DNA from: Myxococcales bacterium
GTDB lineage: Bacteria > Myxococcota_A > Polyangia > Haliangiales > Haliangiaceae
DNA: 64,000 nucleotides
NCBI GenBank assembly: GCA_016794525.1
Contig: JAEUJY010000049.1
Span: 1-64,000, forward strand
Direction: 5' to 3'
Positions 11,209 through 21,627 of the stretch are shown here, piece by piece. The number at the start of each line of letters is the position of its first letter. Position 1 is the first letter of the stretch. Below the pieces are notes generated by a model, which was not told the DNA's origin, searched no databases, and was given only the letters and a program-made list of their open reading frames with translations. Position numbers and translations under genes: made by a program.

Positions 11209-12033
11209 ATGTCGCTCCGCGCCTCGCTGCCGCTGCTCTCGCCGATCGTGCTCCTCGTCGCCGCCTGCGGTGACTCGACCTCCAGCTCGCCCGACGCGCC
11301 GCCCGCGATCGACGCTGCGATCGACGCGCCGGTGTGCGAGGCCACCGGCTACCCGATGCCGATCCGCGCCACCTCGGTCGACCTGGGCGCGCCGACCCAC
11401 CTGACCCTCGACGGCCAGGGCGGGCGCTGCGAGCAGATCGGCCGCGCGCTGCTGGGCGCCACCGGCCGCCCGGCGGAGCTGGCGCAGCTCGACGCCGACG
11501 GCGCGACGGTGTCGTGCACCCACGACGACGTCCTCAACCGCGAGATCGTCCGCGTGCGCGCGCCCAACTACGGCGGGCTGCCGTTGTTCGGCCCGGTCCA
11601 GGACGCGCTGGTCCACGTCGACGCCACCGACACGATCGTCTTCCTGCACGCCGACTACCTGCCGGTGGGCGCCACCGTCGCGGCGGCGTGCCTCGACGCG
11701 CCGGCCGTCGGCGCGGGCGTGCCGGGCGAGGCGATGAGCTACCAGCGCTTCAACCTGTGCGTGCCCGGCCCGACCGAGCGCTACACGATCGCCAGCGACG
11801 ACGTCATCGAGGTCGGCGCCGAGGGCTTCCTGGTCGACGGCGACGGCGACCTGCGCCGGGTGCGCGCGGTCGACGTCTACCTGGCGCCGGGTCACGTCAC
11901 GACCGAGATCACCAACAGCGACGCGTTCTGCTGCAGCGGCGCCACCACCGACCACTGCATCGGCCAGCGGCTGTTCGTCGACGTCATCACCGGCGACGTG
12001 ATCAGCCAGGAGCCGCACTGCCATACGTGCTGA
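11209..12033 (+). CDS. Predicted lipoprotein with IDA-type linker
   Basis: A 274-residue predicted lipoprotein of unknown function. Signal peptide with lipobox VAACGDS at about residues 19-25, then a short linker PAIDAAIDAP of the kind also seen in the lectin-like lipoprotein at 45.1-45.7 kb. The mature part contains several Cys residues (SCTHDD, AACLDA, NLCVPG, FCCSGA, CHTC), probably disulfide-bonded outside the cytoplasm. ATG 11209 was preferred over TTG 11200. No family is recognised. It is followed by two tandem perfect GC hairpins that probably end transcription. It lies immediately downstream of the IS element. Confidence 0.8.
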   Translation: MSLRASLPLLSPIVLLVAACGDSTSSSPDAPPAIDAAIDAPVCEATGYPMPIRATSVDLGAPTHLTLDGQGGRCEQIGRALLGATGRPAELAQLDADGATVSCTHDDVLNREIVRVRAPNYGGLPLFGPVQDALVHVDATDTIVFLHADYLPVGATVAAACLDAPAVGAGVPGEAMSYQRFNLCVPGPTERYTIASDDVIEVGAEGFLVDGDGDLRRVRAVDVYLAPGHVTTEITNSDAFCCSGATTDHCIGQRLFVDVITGDVISQEPHCHTC

Positions 12034-12034
12034 C

Positions 12035-12058
12035 GGGAGGCCTGTCGCCAGGCCTCCC
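12035..12058. terminator. First of two tandem perfect GC hairpins
   Basis: GGGAGGCCTG (12035-12044), loop TCGC, then CAGGCCTCCC (12049-12058): a perfect 10-bp stem starting one base after the lipoprotein stop. Confidence 0.65.
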
Positions 12059-12084
12059 CCCGGCGGGGTCATGCCCCCGCCGGG
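12059..12084. terminator. Second of two tandem perfect GC hairpins
   Basis: CCCGGCGGGG (12059-12068), loop TCATGC, then CCCCGCCGGG (12075-12084): a perfect 10-bp stem directly abutting the first hairpin and followed by TCCCCCC. Confidence 0.6.
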
Positions 12085-12114
12085 TCCCCCCACCGCGACG
12101 CGAGACGAGTCGAG

Positions 12115-12149
12115 GTGACACGCGCTGGCGGGCCCCGGTAACGTCGGCC
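12115..12149 (+). promoter_or_regulatory. Promoter of the first molybdopterin oxidoreductase gene
   Basis: GTGACA (12115-12120, five of six to TTGACA), 18 nt, TAACGT (12139-12144), ending 5 nt before ATG 12150. No Shine-Dalgarno sequence is seen, so the mRNA may be leaderless. Confidence 0.5.
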
Positions 12150-14363
<2,214 letters not shown>

Positions 14364-14366
<3 letters not shown>

Positions 14367-14375
14367 CATCGCGGC
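14364..14375 (+). promoter_or_regulatory. -10 element of the kinase gene, overlapping the previous stop codon
   Basis: TAACAT (14364-14369) ends 6 nt before GTG 14376. Its first three bases are the TAA stop of the oxidoreductase gene. Confidence 0.45.
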
Positions 14376-17300
14376 GTGCCCGACGACCGCGACTCCGCCG
14401 GCACCGCGTCGACGGTGGCGCCGCGCTCGGACGCAGGGACCGACGCGACGGTCGCCGCCGGCGCCGAGGTCGGGACCGCGTCGACGGTGGCGCCGCGCTC
14501 GGGCGCGGGGACCGACGCGACGGTCGCGGCCGGCGCCGGGCCGGGCCGCGAGCTCACGCTGGCCGCGCCGCTGGCGCCGGTGGTGCTGGGCGATCTAAGC
14601 GTCATCGCCCACGCCGGCAGCAGCGGCGCGACGACGCGCACCGTCGGCGACGATCTGCGCGGCGCGTCGATCGAGCGGTTCGACGAGGTCGCGCGCACCC
14701 GCTTCGAGCTGCTCGGCGAGCTGGCCCGCGGCGGGCTGGGCCGGGTCATGCGCGCGCGCGATCCGCGGACCGGCCGCGTGGTCGCGCTCAAGGAGGTGCT
14801 GCGGCCGTCGCCCGATCTGATCGCGCGGTTCGCGCGCGAGGCGATGGTCACCGCCAACCTGCAGCACCCGGCGATCGTGCCGGTCTACGAGGTGGGCCGC
14901 TGGCCGTCGGGCGAGCCGTTCTACGCGATGAAGCTGGTGCGCGGGCGCGCGCTCGACGCGCTGATCGCCGAGGCGACGACCACCGCGGCCCGCGTCGCGC
15001 TGCTGCCGCACGTCATCGCGATCGCCGAGGCGCTGGCCTACGCCCACAGCGAACGCGTCATCCACCGCGACCTCAAGCCGGCCAACGTGCTGGTCGGTCC
15101 CTACGGCGAGACCGTCGTGATCGACTGGGGCCTGGCCCGCAACCTCGGCGAGCGCGACGTCGCGTCCGGTGCGCCGGTGGCGCCGCCGGCCTCGACCGTC
15201 GACGAGCCCGGCGCGACCGTCGCCGGCGCGGTGCTGGGCACGCCGGCGTACATGCCACCCGAGCAGGCCGCGGGGGCGCCGCTCGACGAGCGCGCCGACG
15301 TCTACGCGATCGGCGCGATCCTGTACCACGTGCTCGCCGGCGAGCGGCCCTACGCCGACCAGCGCACCGTCGAGCAGCTGCTGCACGCGGTCGAGGCTGG
15401 CCCGCCGCGCCCGCTGGCCGAGCTCGCGCCCGGCGTCCCCGCGGAGCTGGTGACGATCGTCGCCAAGGCGATGGCCCGCGCGCCCGCCGATCGCTATCCG
15501 ACCGCCGAGGGGCTCGCCGACGATCTGCGCCGCTTCCAGACCGGGCAGCTGGTCGGCGCGCACCGCTACTCGCCGTGGCAGCGGCTGCGCCGCTGGGTCG
15601 GTCGCCACCGCGCGGCCGTCGCCACCGGCGCCGTCGCGGCCACCGCGCTGGTGGGCTTCGGCATCGTCAGCGTCTCGCGCATCGCCCGCGAGCGCGACGA
15701 GGCCCAGCGGCAGCGCGCGGCCGCGCACGTCGCGCAGGCGCTGGCCGAGCGCCGCGTCGGCGAGACGCTCGAGGAGCTGGGGCGGCAGGCGCTCCTGGCC
15801 GGCGATCCCGAGCGCGCGCTGCCCTTCCTCGCGGCGGCCGGCGGCGTCGCGCCGGATCGACCGACGCTCGCGGTGATGACCGGCCAGGCGCTGGCGCCGT
15901 TCACCGGGCTGCGCGCGGTGCTGCCGCGGCGCGACCTCGCCGTGGTCTCGGCCGACCTGCTCGACGGCGGTCGCCGGGCCATCACGGCCACCGAGAACGA
16001 GGCGATCGCCTACGACGTCGCCAGCGGCGCCGAGCTGTGGCGCGCGGCCGGGGTGCACCAGGTGCTGGGCTCGCCCGACGGCGCGCAGGTGCTGTGCGCC
16101 GGGCCGGATCGCGAGGTCACGCTGCGCCGCGCCGCCGACGGCGTGGTGGTGAAGCAGTGGACGCTCGGCGTGTCGACCCTCGGCGCGCTGCTGGCGTGGA
16201 GCCACGACGGCCAGCACGTCGCGGTGACCACCGGCGCTGGCGTGGTCGCGGTCGGCGCGCCCGACGCGGCGACGCTCACCGAGCGCCCGCTGCACCAGGG
16301 CGAGGTGTGGACGGTCGCGTTCGCGCCCGACGCTCGACGGCTGGCGACGGTCGGCGAGGATGGCGCGCTGGTGGTGCTCGAGCTGGCCAGCGGCGCGACC
16401 GCGGTGGCCACCAGCGCCACCGTCGCCGCGGCGTGGACCGGCGCCACCGGGCTGATCAGCGTCGATCGCGACGGGGCGGTGCGGCGCTGGGCGCCCGACG
16501 CCACCGGGCGCTGGCGCGCCGGCGCAACGCAGCTGCACGGCGCCGATCCGTACAGCGTCTACGTGGCGCCGAGCGGCGACTGGGCGGTCACCGTCGGCGC
16601 CGGCCCGCGCGCGCGGCTGTGGGACCTGCGCACCGACGCGCTGCGCGCCGACCTGGTCGGGCACACGCTCGCGGTGTTCGCGGCGGTGGCGGTCGGCCCG
16701 TACCTGGTCACGGCCGACGAGCCCGGCGGCGTGCTGGTGTGGGATCCGGCGACCGGGGCACGGCTGGCGGCGCTGCCGTTCGAGGAGCTCACCCCGAGCC
16801 TCGCGGTGCGCGGCGACCGGCTCCTCACCTTCGGCAGCGGCCGCCCGCGCATCTGGCAGCTGCGCCCCGACGTGCCGCTGCGCCAGCGCGCGCTGCACGA
16901 CGCGCGGGTGCGCGGCCTGGCGTTCGATCCCGCGCGCCCGGTCCTCTGGTCGGCGTCCAACGACGGCACGGCCCGCGGCCTCGAGTTGACCACCGGCGCG
17001 GTCGTGACGCTCGGCCAGGCCGACTACCGCGAGGCCGCGATCGCGTCGCTGGCAGACGCGGCGTCATTCCACGCGGCGCCCCACGGCGTGCGCTCGATGA
17101 CGCTGGCGTCCGACGACCGCTTGATCACCGCGCGCGAGGACGGCGCGGTGACGATCTGGGATCGCGTCCGCGCGCAGCCGCTCGCGACCTGGCCACACGC
17201 CGGGCGCGCGCGCCGCGTGATCCTGTCGCGCGACGGCCGCCGGGCCTACGTCGTCGCCGGCACGACCCTGTACGCCCACGACGCGGCGACCGGCGCGGTG

Positions 17301-18008
17301 CTCGCGCAGGCGCCGCTGGGCGCGCCCGGCTGGGACGTCGCGCTGCTCGAGGACGACACCGTCGTCGCCACCCTCGACGACGACCACCGCGCGATGCTGT
17401 GGGACGCGGCGACGTTGACGCCGCGCCCCGGGGTCCGGCCGTTCCCCGACCAGCTGCGCGACCTGCTCGTCATCGACGATCGGCTGGTGGTCGCGTCGCC
17501 CGAAGACGTGCTGATCGTCGACGCCGACGGCGGCGTCCACGGTCGCGCCAGCCAGGAGGCGACGCTGGCCGTCGCGTGGTCCGGCCGCGACCAGATCGCG
17601 GTGGCGGCGTCGGTCGGCGATCTCGCGCTGCGGCGGGCCAGCGACGCGGCGTTGATCCGCCGCTGGCGCGTCGACGAGGGCGTCGCCGCGCTGGCGTACC
17701 GACCCGACGGCGCGCTGCTGGCCAGCGCCGGCGGTCGCCGGGTGCACGTGTGGGATCCGGCGACCGGCCGCGAGCTGCTCGTGACGCCCGAGATGCCCGC
17801 GCTGATGACCCAGCTCGCGTGGAGCGCCGACGGGCGGTACCTCGCGTTCGGCGGCGGCTCGGGCGTCGTCTACGTCTGGGACCTCGGGGGACCTGGCGCC
17901 GACGTCCCGGCGCGCGCGCGGTGCCTGTCGCCGTGGCGGCTCGACGGCAGCGGGCTCACCGCGGCGCAGTTCGACCCGACGGCGTGTCGCGAGGTCCTCG
18001 CGCCGTGA
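14376..18008 (+). CDS. Hanks-type Ser/Thr protein kinase with transmembrane segment and C-terminal WD40 propeller
   Basis: A 1210-residue membrane kinase. Residues 1-60 hold two 24-residue Ala/Thr repeats. The kinase domain spans about 109-390: LGELARGGLGRV glycine loop, Lys in VALKEVL, HRDLKPANV near 230, DWGLARN as the DFG-equivalent (DWG) and GTPAYMPPEQ. A hydrophobic segment near 410-435 is followed by a charged coiled-coil-like stretch (RERDEAQRQRAAAHVAQAL) and a TPR-like patch LLAGDPERALPFL. From about 500 to the end there are many WD40-type blades (for example VAFAPDARRLATVGEDG). The kinase faces the cytoplasm; the side on which the propeller lies depends on topology, with one TM predicting outside. 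Such kinase-WD40 fusions are common in myxobacteria. The GTG start fits a 6-nt -10 spacing. Confidence 0.93.
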   Translation: MPDDRDSAGTASTVAPRSDAGTDATVAAGAEVGTASTVAPRSGAGTDATVAAGAGPGRELTLAAPLAPVVLGDLSVIAHAGSSGATTRTVGDDLRGASIERFDEVARTRFELLGELARGGLGRVMRARDPRTGRVVALKEVLRPSPDLIARFAREAMVTANLQHPAIVPVYEVGRWPSGEPFYAMKLVRGRALDALIAEATTTAARVALLPHVIAIAEALAYAHSERVIHRDLKPANVLVGPYGETVVIDWGLARNLGERDVASGAPVAPPASTVDEPGATVAGAVLGTPAYMPPEQAAGAPLDERADVYAIGAILYHVLAGERPYADQRTVEQLLHAVEAGPPRPLAELAPGVPAELVTIVAKAMARAPADRYPTAEGLADDLRRFQTGQLVGAHRYSPWQRLRRWVGRHRAAVATGAVAATALVGFGIVSVSRIARERDEAQRQRAAAHVAQALAERRVGETLEELGRQALLAGDPERALPFLAAAGGVAPDRPTLAVMTGQALAPFTGLRAVLPRRDLAVVSADLLDGGRRAITATENEAIAYDVASGAELWRAAGVHQVLGSPDGAQVLCAGPDREVTLRRAADGVVVKQWTLGVSTLGALLAWSHDGQHVAVTTGAGVVAVGAPDAATLTERPLHQGEVWTVAFAPDARRLATVGEDGALVVLELASGATAVATSATVAAAWTGATGLISVDRDGAVRRWAPDATGRWRAGATQLHGADPYSVYVAPSGDWAVTVGAGPRARLWDLRTDALRADLVGHTLAVFAAVAVGPYLVTADEPGGVLVWDPATGARLAALPFEELTPSLAVRGDRLLTFGSGRPRIWQLRPDVPLRQRALHDARVRGLAFDPARPVLWSASNDGTARGLELTTGAVVTLGQADYREAAIASLADAASFHAAPHGVRSMTLASDDRLITAREDGAVTIWDRVRAQPLATWPHAGRARRVILSRDGRRAYVVAGTTLYAHDAATGAVLAQAPLGAPGWDVALLEDDTVVATLDDDHRAMLWDAATLTPRPGVRPFPDQLRDLLVIDDRLVVASPEDVLIVDADGGVHGRASQEATLAVAWSGRDQIAVAASVGDLALRRASDAALIRRWRVDEGVAALAYRPDGALLASAGGRRVHVWDPATGRELLVTPEMPALMTQLAWSADGRYLAFGGGSGVVYVWDLGGPGADVPARARCLSPWRLDGSGLTAAQFDPTACREVLAP
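14403..14543 (+). repeat. 72-bp tandem repeat, two copies, in the kinase N terminus
   Basis: Copies start at 14403 and 14475; the first 28 bases are identical. They encode two 24-residue units beginning TASTVAPRS and containing GTDATVAAGA. Confidence 0.85.
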
Positions 18009-18123
18009 GGATGACGGCGGCCGCGGCGCGAAGATTCATCGCCGCCGCGGTGAGGCACGGCCGGCACACCCTGTAGCCAACTCTTCGCAGGCACGTCGCC
18101 CGTCGTGGCGCGTGTGGAGATCC

Positions 18124-18720
18124 ATGACCCGCATCGCTTCGCCATCACGCCTCACCGTACTCGCCGTCGCCGCGACCAGCCTGGCGCTCGGCGTCGGACT
18201 CACCGCCTGCGTCCGCACCGTCAGCGGCCCGTTGCCGCGCGCCAGCCAGCCGCTCGCCCCCAATGGCGGTGCGAGCGACGGCTACGCGGGCGGCGGCTAC
18301 GGCGAGTACGGCGATGGCGGGTCCGGCTACGGCGGGTTCGGCTACGCCGGCTACGGCGGGTCCGGCTACGGCGGGTCCGGCTACGCCGGCTACGGCGGGT
18401 CCGGCTACGGCGGCGCCGGCTATGGCGGGGCCACCTACGCCACCCCGCCGCCGATCGTCGACATCTACGCGTGCCGCGTCGACGCCGACTGCACCGTCTA
18501 CTTCCGCACCGACGCGTGTTTCCCCGCCGATCCGATCGGCGTGGCGACCGCGAAGCTCGACGTCGCGCGGCGGCTCTTGCCGGTGCGCCACGAGCCCTGC
18601 GGCATGGGCGGCCCCGACTACGAGCGCCGCCGCCTGGAGAACGAGGGGCGCTACGCCGCCCGCTGCGCGCAGCAGCGCTGCGCCGTCACCGACCGCGGCC
18701 CGCAGCGCACGCCGTTCTGA
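18124..18720 (+). CDS. Predicted lipoprotein with Gly/Tyr-rich repeats
   Basis: A 198-residue protein with signal peptide and lipobox-like GLTACVR at about residues 25-31. Residues 55-105 are a low-complexity tract of GYGGSGYGG and GYAGYGG units encoded by imperfect 12-30 bp DNA repeats (18293-18435). The C-terminal 90 residues contain six Cys (YACRVDADC, DACFPAD, EPCGMGG, ARCAQQRC) and look like a small disulfide-rich domain. ATG 18124 was chosen because GGAGA lies 5-9 nt upstream. Gly/Tyr repeats are common in surface or adhesive proteins, but the function here is unknown. It converges on the antiporter gene. Confidence 0.8.
   Translation: MTRIASPSRLTVLAVAATSLALGVGLTACVRTVSGPLPRASQPLAPNGGASDGYAGGGYGEYGDGGSGYGGFGYAGYGGSGYGGSGYAGYGGSGYGGAGYGGATYATPPPIVDIYACRVDADCTVYFRTDACFPADPIGVATAKLDVARRLLPVRHEPCGMGGPDYERRRLENEGRYAARCAQQRCAVTDRGPQRTPF
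18293..18435 (+). repeat. Imperfect short tandem repeats coding for Gly-Tyr-Gly units
   Basis: Repeated GGCTACGGCGGGTCC-type units within the lipoprotein gene; in frame throughout, with no spacers of constant unique sequence. Confidence 0.8.
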
Positions 18721-18723
18721 TCA

Positions 18724-18745
18724 CGCGGCCGCGGTTCAGGCCGCG
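18724..18745. terminator. Hairpin between convergent genes
   Basis: CGCGGCC (18724-18730) pairs with GGCCGCG (18739-18745) over an 8-nt loop, between the lipoprotein and antiporter stops. It could serve both strands. Confidence 0.45.
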
Positions 18746-20805
18746 GGCGGATCGAGCAGCGCCGTCGCCGCGGCGATCGCCTCGCTCGACCCGGCCAGCG
18801 CCAGCACGTCGTCGACGAGGATCGTGTCGGTCGGAGCCGGCACCGGGATGCTGGTCGCGCCGCGCTGGATCGCCAGCACGGTGGCGCCGGTGGCCCCGCG
18901 CAGGTTGGTCGCGGCCAGCGTCTTGCCGACCAGCGCGCTGGCCGCGGCGACGCGCACCGCGGTCGGTGTGCCCAGCCCGGGCAGCACCGTCTCGATCGCC
19001 GACAGCGCGTTGGGCTCGGGCGGGCCGATCGGCTCGGGCGGCTCGGTCGCCGCGCGGGGGCGGCGCGGCGCCGCGGCGGCCAGCACCTCGACGATGGCCT
19101 GGGCGCCGGCGCGGACGTGCGCGTCGAGATCGCCGGCCGAGCGCCACACCCGCCACGCCTCGAGGGCGATCAGCGCCGCCACCACGGCCGCGGTCAGCGC
19201 CGGCGCGATCGCGCCCGCGGCGGCCAGCCCTGGCACCGCCGCCACCACCAGGATCGGCACCTGCACCGCGACCGTCAGCATCCGCCGCGGCGCCGCGCCC
19301 AGGTCGAGCCCGGCCCGCGCCGGCAGCGCGCGCTCGGCCACCGCCGCGGCGAGCGCGTGGGACAGCCGCGCCATCCCGAGCAGCAGCGGCGCGGCGATCG
19401 CGATCGCCGCGATGACGACCAACAGCGCCGCGACGCCGTCGTCGAGCCCGAACTGCTCGACCAGCGCGGCGGCCGCTGGCCGGCGGGCCAGGCCCAGGCC
19501 CATGACGACGCCGAACAGCGCCGCCGCGTCGAGCGCGAGCAGCGTCACCCGCCGGCGCACCGGGCCGCGCGCCGGCCGCGCGCCCGCGCTCTCGATCCAC
19601 GATCCGTACAGCGCCGCGAACGTGGCCAGCCGCCGCGGCAGCCGCGGCTCGATCCACGTGGCGGCCCGCGGCCCCACGCGCACCAGCACCGGGGTCAGCG
19701 CGGTCGACACCGCCGACACCGCGACCGCGACCGCGTACCACGCCGGCGGCAGCACGCCGGCGCCGACGCCGATGTTGGCCGCGACGAACGACAGCTCGCC
19801 GATCTGCGCCATCGTCATGCCGGTGGTGATCGCCGCCGGGATGCCGCGGCCGCTGACGAAGACGCCCAGCGACACCGCGACGATCTTGCCGCCGACCACG
19901 ACGCCCAGCACGACGACGATCTCCAGCCAGTGGGCGGCGACCGCCGCCGGATCGATCAGCATGCCGACCGAGACGAAGAAGATCGCCGCGAACAGATCGC
20001 GGATCGGCTCGATCAGCGGCTCGATCGCGTGGTTGGCGTCGGCCTCGGCCACCAGCGCGCCGGCCAAGAACGCGCCCAGCGCGACCGAGTAGCCGGCGGC
20101 GTCGGCCAGCATCGCCAGCCCGAAGCACAGCCCGATCGCCGCCACCAACGTCGTCTCGTGCTTGCCGAACGCGATCGTCACGCGCATCACGCGCGGCACC
20201 AGCATCAGGCCGAGGATCACCGTCGCCGCGAGGAACCCGGCCAGCTTGGCCAGCGTCGTCGCCAGCTCGCGCATGCCCAGGCCGGCGCCGCGGCTGACCG
20301 CGGTCAGCACGGTCAGGATCAAGATCGCCAGCAGGTCCTCGACCACCAGCAGCCCGAACACCCGGCGCCGCTGCGTCGGCGTCGGCGGGTGCTCGTCCAG
20401 CGCGCGCGAGATGATCGTCGTCGACGAGATCGCGACGATCGCGCCGACGAACAGGCTGGCGCGGCCGTCGAGCCCGAACCCGGTGCCGACCACCGTGCCC
20501 AGCACCAGCATCACGCCGACCTCGATGACCGTCGCGGCGATCGCCCCCAGCCCGACCCCGAGCACGCCGCGCACCGACAGCTCGAGACCGATCGTGAACA
20601 TCAGCAAGATCACGCCGAGCTCGGCCAGCGTGGCGACGGTGCCCGCGTCGGCGACGAACCACACCGACGTGTGCGGCCCCACCAGCATGCCGGCCGCGAG
20701 GTAGCCCAGCACCACCGGCAGCCGCAGCCGCTGGAACACCAGCGTGACGATCGCGGCGGTGCCGACCACCAAGGCCAGCGTCTGGATCAGGACGTGGCCG
20801 TTCAC
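18736..20805 (-). CDS. CPA2-family cation:proton antiporter with C-terminal RCK_C/TrkA_C-like domain
   Basis: Inner-membrane monovalent cation/H+ antiporter of the KefB/Kef-type CPA2 family, 689 residues. The first 400 residues contain about 12 hydrophobic segments, with family motifs LPVVLGYLAAGMLVGP, LGVILLMFTIGLE, SSTTIISRALDE, GLLVVEDLLAI, LGAFLAGALVAE and FFVSVGMLIDP. More hydrophobic helices lie at about 430-570, and the last 90 residues resemble a TrkA_C domain (VGKTLAATNLRG, DTILVDDVLALAG), a ligand-sensing regulatory module. No RCK_N nucleotide-binding domain is evident. The start is GTG 20805; TAGGAC 7 nt upstream is a possible -10 and contains the stop of the gene before it. The transported ion cannot be fixed from sequence. 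Confidence 0.92.
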   Translation of the reverse strand: MNGHVLIQTLALVVGTAAIVTLVFQRLRLPVVLGYLAAGMLVGPHTSVWFVADAGTVATLAELGVILLMFTIGLELSVRGVLGVGLGAIAATVIEVGVMLVLGTVVGTGFGLDGRASLFVGAIVAISSTTIISRALDEHPPTPTQRRRVFGLLVVEDLLAILILTVLTAVSRGAGLGMRELATTLAKLAGFLAATVILGLMLVPRVMRVTIAFGKHETTLVAAIGLCFGLAMLADAAGYSVALGAFLAGALVAEADANHAIEPLIEPIRDLFAAIFFVSVGMLIDPAAVAAHWLEIVVVLGVVVGGKIVAVSLGVFVSGRGIPAAITTGMTMAQIGELSFVAANIGVGAGVLPPAWYAVAVAVSAVSTALTPVLVRVGPRAATWIEPRLPRRLATFAALYGSWIESAGARPARGPVRRRVTLLALDAAALFGVVMGLGLARRPAAAALVEQFGLDDGVAALLVVIAAIAIAAPLLLGMARLSHALAAAVAERALPARAGLDLGAAPRRMLTVAVQVPILVVAAVPGLAAAGAIAPALTAAVVAALIALEAWRVWRSAGDLDAHVRAGAQAIVEVLAAAAPRRPRAATEPPEPIGPPEPNALSAIETVLPGLGTPTAVRVAAASALVGKTLAATNLRGATGATVLAIQRGATSIPVPAPTDTILVDDVLALAGSSEAIAAATALLDPPAA

Positions 20806-20815
20806 CCGGACGGTC

Positions 20816-21622
20816 CTACTTGCCGAAGCCCTCGAGCTTGATCCACGGCCCCGCGGTGTACGGGAACGACTGGTCGTAGTGGACGTGGGCCACGTACCAC
20901 AGCGCGACGTCCTGATCCTCGAGCGGCTCGCGGCCGACGTAGGCCGCCGGGAACGGCGCGGCGCCGGCGGTCGAGCGCGGCGAGAACGGCGCCCACTCGC
21001 CGTCGTGGTAGCGCACCGCGAACAGCTCGGCGTCGTCCCAGGTGTGCGGCCGCAGGTTGACCGCCGCGCCCGAGCCGAAGTCGATCTGCCGCCACACGAA
21101 GCCGGCCTCGTCGGCCTCGCCGGTGTGCGGGAACCAGCCCTCCTCCTCGACGCGCTGCCAGCGGCCGTCGGCGAACGCCTCGACCGCGTCGTGGCCGGCG
21201 CCGTCGAGATCGAAGTCGAACCGCCAGTGCGGGTGGTAGGTGTGCTGGTCGTGCAGGCCCGAGCCGTGGATGGTCAGCCACGGGCACAGCCGGCCGTCGT
21301 CGTGGAACCGCCACATCTGCAGGTAGTGGTACGGCCCGGCGGTGAAGTCGGCCGACAGCTCGACGCCGCCGCGGAACGGCTGGACCCGGACGTTGCCGGC
21401 CAGCGTGCGCGTGCCCAGCGGCACCCACCACGGGCCGCGGGTCTCGGCGCCGTCGCTCTGCACCTCGAGCACGTCGCGCTGGTGGTCGACGGTGACGTAG
21501 GGCAACGACGCCTCCCACAGCACGCGGCGGCCGCGGTACTCGGCGAGGTAGATCATGATCCCGGCCGACTCGGTCAGCCGCCAGTTGAACTTCCAGTTGG
21601 CTTCTTCGATGACGTTGCTCAT
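20816..21622 (-). CDS. Copper amine oxidase C-terminal-domain-like protein (short, altered active site)
   Basis: A 268-residue protein resembling part of the beta-sandwich catalytic domain of copper amine oxidases. The segment TAGPYHYLQMWRFHDDG aligns with the family motif TxxNY(D/E)Y that carries the tyrosine converted to topaquinone. Here Y98 is kept but Asn is replaced by Pro and Asp/Glu by His. Downstream, GLHDQHTYHPHWRFDFDLDG aligns with the family copper-site region, where HxH precedes RxDxDxDG; the His positions are shifted. It is far shorter than the 420-residue family domain. The partner gene upstream encodes an N-domain-like piece, 5 nt away. ATG 21622 was chosen. Oxidase activity is doubtful; the alignment is by eye. 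Confidence 0.65.
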   Translation of the reverse strand: MSNVIEEANWKFNWRLTESAGIMIYLAEYRGRRVLWEASLPYVTVDHQRDVLEVQSDGAETRGPWWVPLGTRTLAGNVRVQPFRGGVELSADFTAGPYHYLQMWRFHDDGRLCPWLTIHGSGLHDQHTYHPHWRFDFDLDGAGHDAVEAFADGRWQRVEEEGWFPHTGEADEAGFVWRQIDFGSGAAVNLRPHTWDDAELFAVRYHDGEWAPFSPRSTAGAAPFPAAYVGREPLEDQDVALWYVAHVHYDQSFPYTAGPWIKLEGFGK

Positions 21623-21627
21623 GGGGC

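Noticed and set aside
18293-18435. CRISPR-like regular repeats
   Set aside because: Repeats are in frame, contiguous, of 12-30 bp with no unique spacers, and encode Gly-Tyr units of a lipoprotein.
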